A stretch of 64,000 nucleotides of DNA from Forficula auricularia. Its lineage: Eukaryota; Arthropoda; Insecta; Dermaptera; Forficulidae. The notes beneath the pieces are model-generated. The model had not been told where the DNA came from and did not search any database. It worked only from the letters and a program-made list of their open reading frames with translations. The position numbers were made by a program, and so were the translations under genes. Shown piece after piece: positions 62,122 through 64,000 of this stretch (positions are counted from its first letter, which is position 1; every line of letters begins with the position of its first letter). The stretch spans positions 347,642 through 411,641 of the forward strand of contig JALMQS010000156.1 in assembly GCA_024734495.1 (NCBI GenBank). The letters are read 5' to 3'.

Positions 62122-62719
62122 CTATTAAACAGTCCACTATTTACATATCGAAAAACAATTTTATAATTGAACAATTTAATTTATTTAATTTTAATAAAGA
62201 CATAAGCTTTTCAAGGGACTCCTTCATTACGAAGAATATCCCCGATCAGCTTCATTACTGGCAATTCGAGATGCCGAATTTAAATCTAACATTAGTTGGT
62301 CATCTAGATCAGCTAATTAATTAAATTGCCTGTTTCATTCATACTTGACTTATAATTAGGGCATCTATCCAATAGGGGGAACGAAAAATACAAATTTTTA
62401 TTTTTTTTATTTGTAATAGCATGTAACAGTTGTGTTTAGTAGTAGAAAAGATGAAAATAAAATATAAAAGTCATTAGAGCATGTCTTGATGTGCCGCAAG
62501 AATGATAAAGTTTCATAAATTAACAGATTTGGCTAGATTCTTATTTTTTGTTTGTTTGCATCTAAAAACAATAAATTGTTATTGTAATACCACAAAATAA
62601 ATGTTAATTGATGTAAAAAAGGCATTCAAATTTTTGAGACAGTGATTATAGCATGTCTTGAGATGCCCCAAGAACGATACAATGGGATAAAAGTCCAATT
62701 TTTTATTATTATTAGAATG
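62122..62719. other. AT-rich stretch with a small duplication
   Basis: AGCATGTCTTGATGTGCCGC (62478) is repeated as AGCATGTCTTGAGATGCCCC (62650), both followed by AAGAA(T/C)GATA. No gene seen. Confidence 0.4.
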
Positions 62720-62730
62720 ATTTTCCAATA

Positions 62731-62949
62731 TTTTACTTATGGAAAGTGGTGTAGGTTTTAGGTGAACATGATGTTAGTTAATAGAGTAAAGGGTGTGTAG
62801 TTTCACAGTGAATGAAATAAAACTCAAAGAGGTTTATACAAACTCAATATATTTCGGACTAATAATCCGAAATATATTGAGTTTGTATAAACCTCTTTGA
62901 GTTTTATTTCATTCACTGTGAAACTACACACCCTTTACTCTATTAACTA
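62731..62949. mobile_element. F2e: near-perfect palindromic F2 retroposon
   Basis: 219 bp with a perfect 11-bp TSD, attttccaata (62720-62730 and 62950-62960). After the F2 head (GGAAAGTGGTGTAGGTTTTA) come two inverted bodies (62772-62854 and 62862-62944) of about 83 bp, virtually identical, meeting exactly in the helix II loop (TCGGA-CTAATAA-TCCGA). CTGATGA is therefore absent from both halves. Confidence 0.9.
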
Positions 62950-62960
62950 ATTTTCCAATA

Positions 62961-64000
62961 AGTTGCTATTTTGTAATATAAATAATTTTTATATCGTTTT
63001 CTTGTCTTACAACTAAATTTTGTACAAATAGACGGAGAAGAAAACTTTAAAAAGATTTTTCAAAAAATAAGTAAATTTTTCAAAATTTTAAACTAAAGCT
63101 CTTTAAATTAAAACTCTTTGCGGCATCTTAAGATATTGAAATATGACAACCAAACTTTTGTCCTTTCTTTATGAACATTAAATGCAAAATTTGGCTACTA
63201 TTATAAATACAAAATAAAAAAAAAAAATAAAAATAGGACATTTTCGTTCCACTCTAGTGTCCATATTTCTCAGGCCCCGCAAAAAAAAATTATAACAGTT
63301 CCTTATCACGTTCTATTTCTTTTAAAAAGTCAGTAGGTACACTTTTTGTTGATAAATACACAACTTATTTTAGAATTTACTGACCTAATATCTAATATAT
63401 TTCTCTCATCTGACTATTTATCAGTGAAAACGCACGGTCACACCATCAGTCTGCATTGTGACTAGAAATAGAAAATATTTAACTGCACAAGTGAACAAAT
63501 TCGTTTTTTTTGCTCCAAATATTTTACTTTTTCAAATATACTTACCCATCCATTTTTCTACGCAGCTCTGAAATTTTAATGTATCTTGGTTAGCAGCAAT
63601 TTCACTCTTTATGTTATATCTTTAATATGGTAGAACATATACATACATTCCTTCTTTATAAATATAAGGAAAACGCCCATTGAGCGAAAAAAACGTCCTC
63701 AACGCGTTATTCGTGTTATGACACTTTACACTTATAAAAATAGTCAGAACGCGTTGTGGCTAACTCAAAAAAATCACTATACGAAATTCGGGTCGATTTT
63801 GGAATCACATGTGCTGTCTGATCCAATTTCAATCAATTTTTAGAGTCATCAATTTTTAAAATATATCGTTTAAGATATAGATTAATTGTTTTTTTAAGAA
63901 GCTGAGCCTGTTTTGTTTCTTGACATAACGTTTCGTATTGTTCGACACTCGGTAAAAAATTGCGATCAGTACTTGTCTTCATTAATTTATCATAAAATAT
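62961..64000. other. AT-rich stretch to the window end, no gene recognised
   Basis: No family match. An A-run at about 63212-63227 and some more complex sequence at 63660-63960 (two CAACGCGTT/GAACGCGTTG-like motifs at 63698 and 63748). No protein-like ORF. Confidence 0.35.

Overview
The window looks like a gene-poor, repeat-dense stretch of an arthropod nuclear genome, probably an insect or crustacean. It is strongly AT-rich and has no long open reading frame. It is packed with short non-autonomous transposons carrying recognisable animal hallmarks: mariner relics, hAT ends with 8-bp target-site duplications (TSDs), Helitron-like ends, a PIF/Harbinger MITE, TTAA elements, tRNA-derived SINEs and LINE debris. 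The phylum call rests on these families and on the dispersed ACCGACTTCAAAAA repeat type common in arthropods; the species cannot be named. There is no operon, rRNA or CRISPR.

The central observation is several families of short retroposon-like elements (about 200-310 bp, one of 2.16 kb) flanked by 10-15 bp TSDs. Many carry hammerhead-ribozyme-like cores (CTGANGA, helix II, GAAA, very short helix III). They fit the known hammerhead variants with a reduced stem III that are associated with Penelope-like elements (PLEs) and cleave as dimers. Four sequence families are convincing: F1 near 17.8, 24.6, 39.2 and 40.9 kb; F2 near 30.1, 50.6, 52.1, 54.0 and 62.8 kb; F3 at 52.7 and 53.7 kb; F4 at 45.2 kb. 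F5 is doubtful. The ribozyme body is often preceded by an inverted, variably truncated copy of itself. The extreme case is a 2,164-bp palindrome (51963-54126) with four ribozyme motifs and a 15-bp TSD (14 of 15 identical) around the whole structure.

Related foldback architecture appears in a tRNA-like family (T1-T5), in which a pol III box-B core sits between long inverted arms, with TSDs at three loci. A separate poly(A)-tailed family (D, nine copies) has 11-15 bp TSDs and conserved small hairpins.

Layout: 0-5 kb, palindromic and TTAA elements, T1/T2 and a 180-bp tandem array. 5-13 kb, hAT and LINE relics, a mariner inside repeat B, a SINE with a nested MITE, and D dimers. 13-18 kb, D array, palindromic repeat, B, T3/T4 and F1a. 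18-30 kb, SINE-R, Helitron-like element, a large hAT-like element, F1b, repeat A and LINE fragment. 30-38 kb, F2a, tandem repeats, mariner nested in a foldback element, one candidate exon and MITEs. 38-47 kb, F1c/d, hAT, F4 and a kilobase nested palindrome. 47-56 kb, B, a triple nest (D8 in hAT in mariner), F2b and the giant palindrome. 56-64 kb, hATs, Harbinger MITE, a duplicated segment, a candidate minus-strand exon, T5 and F2e.

Host coding potential is weak: an 84-nt candidate exon (34560-34643, +), a 394-nt coding-like stretch with one internal stop (60775-61168, -) and a few unrecognised short ORFs. The window could be intronic or intergenic.
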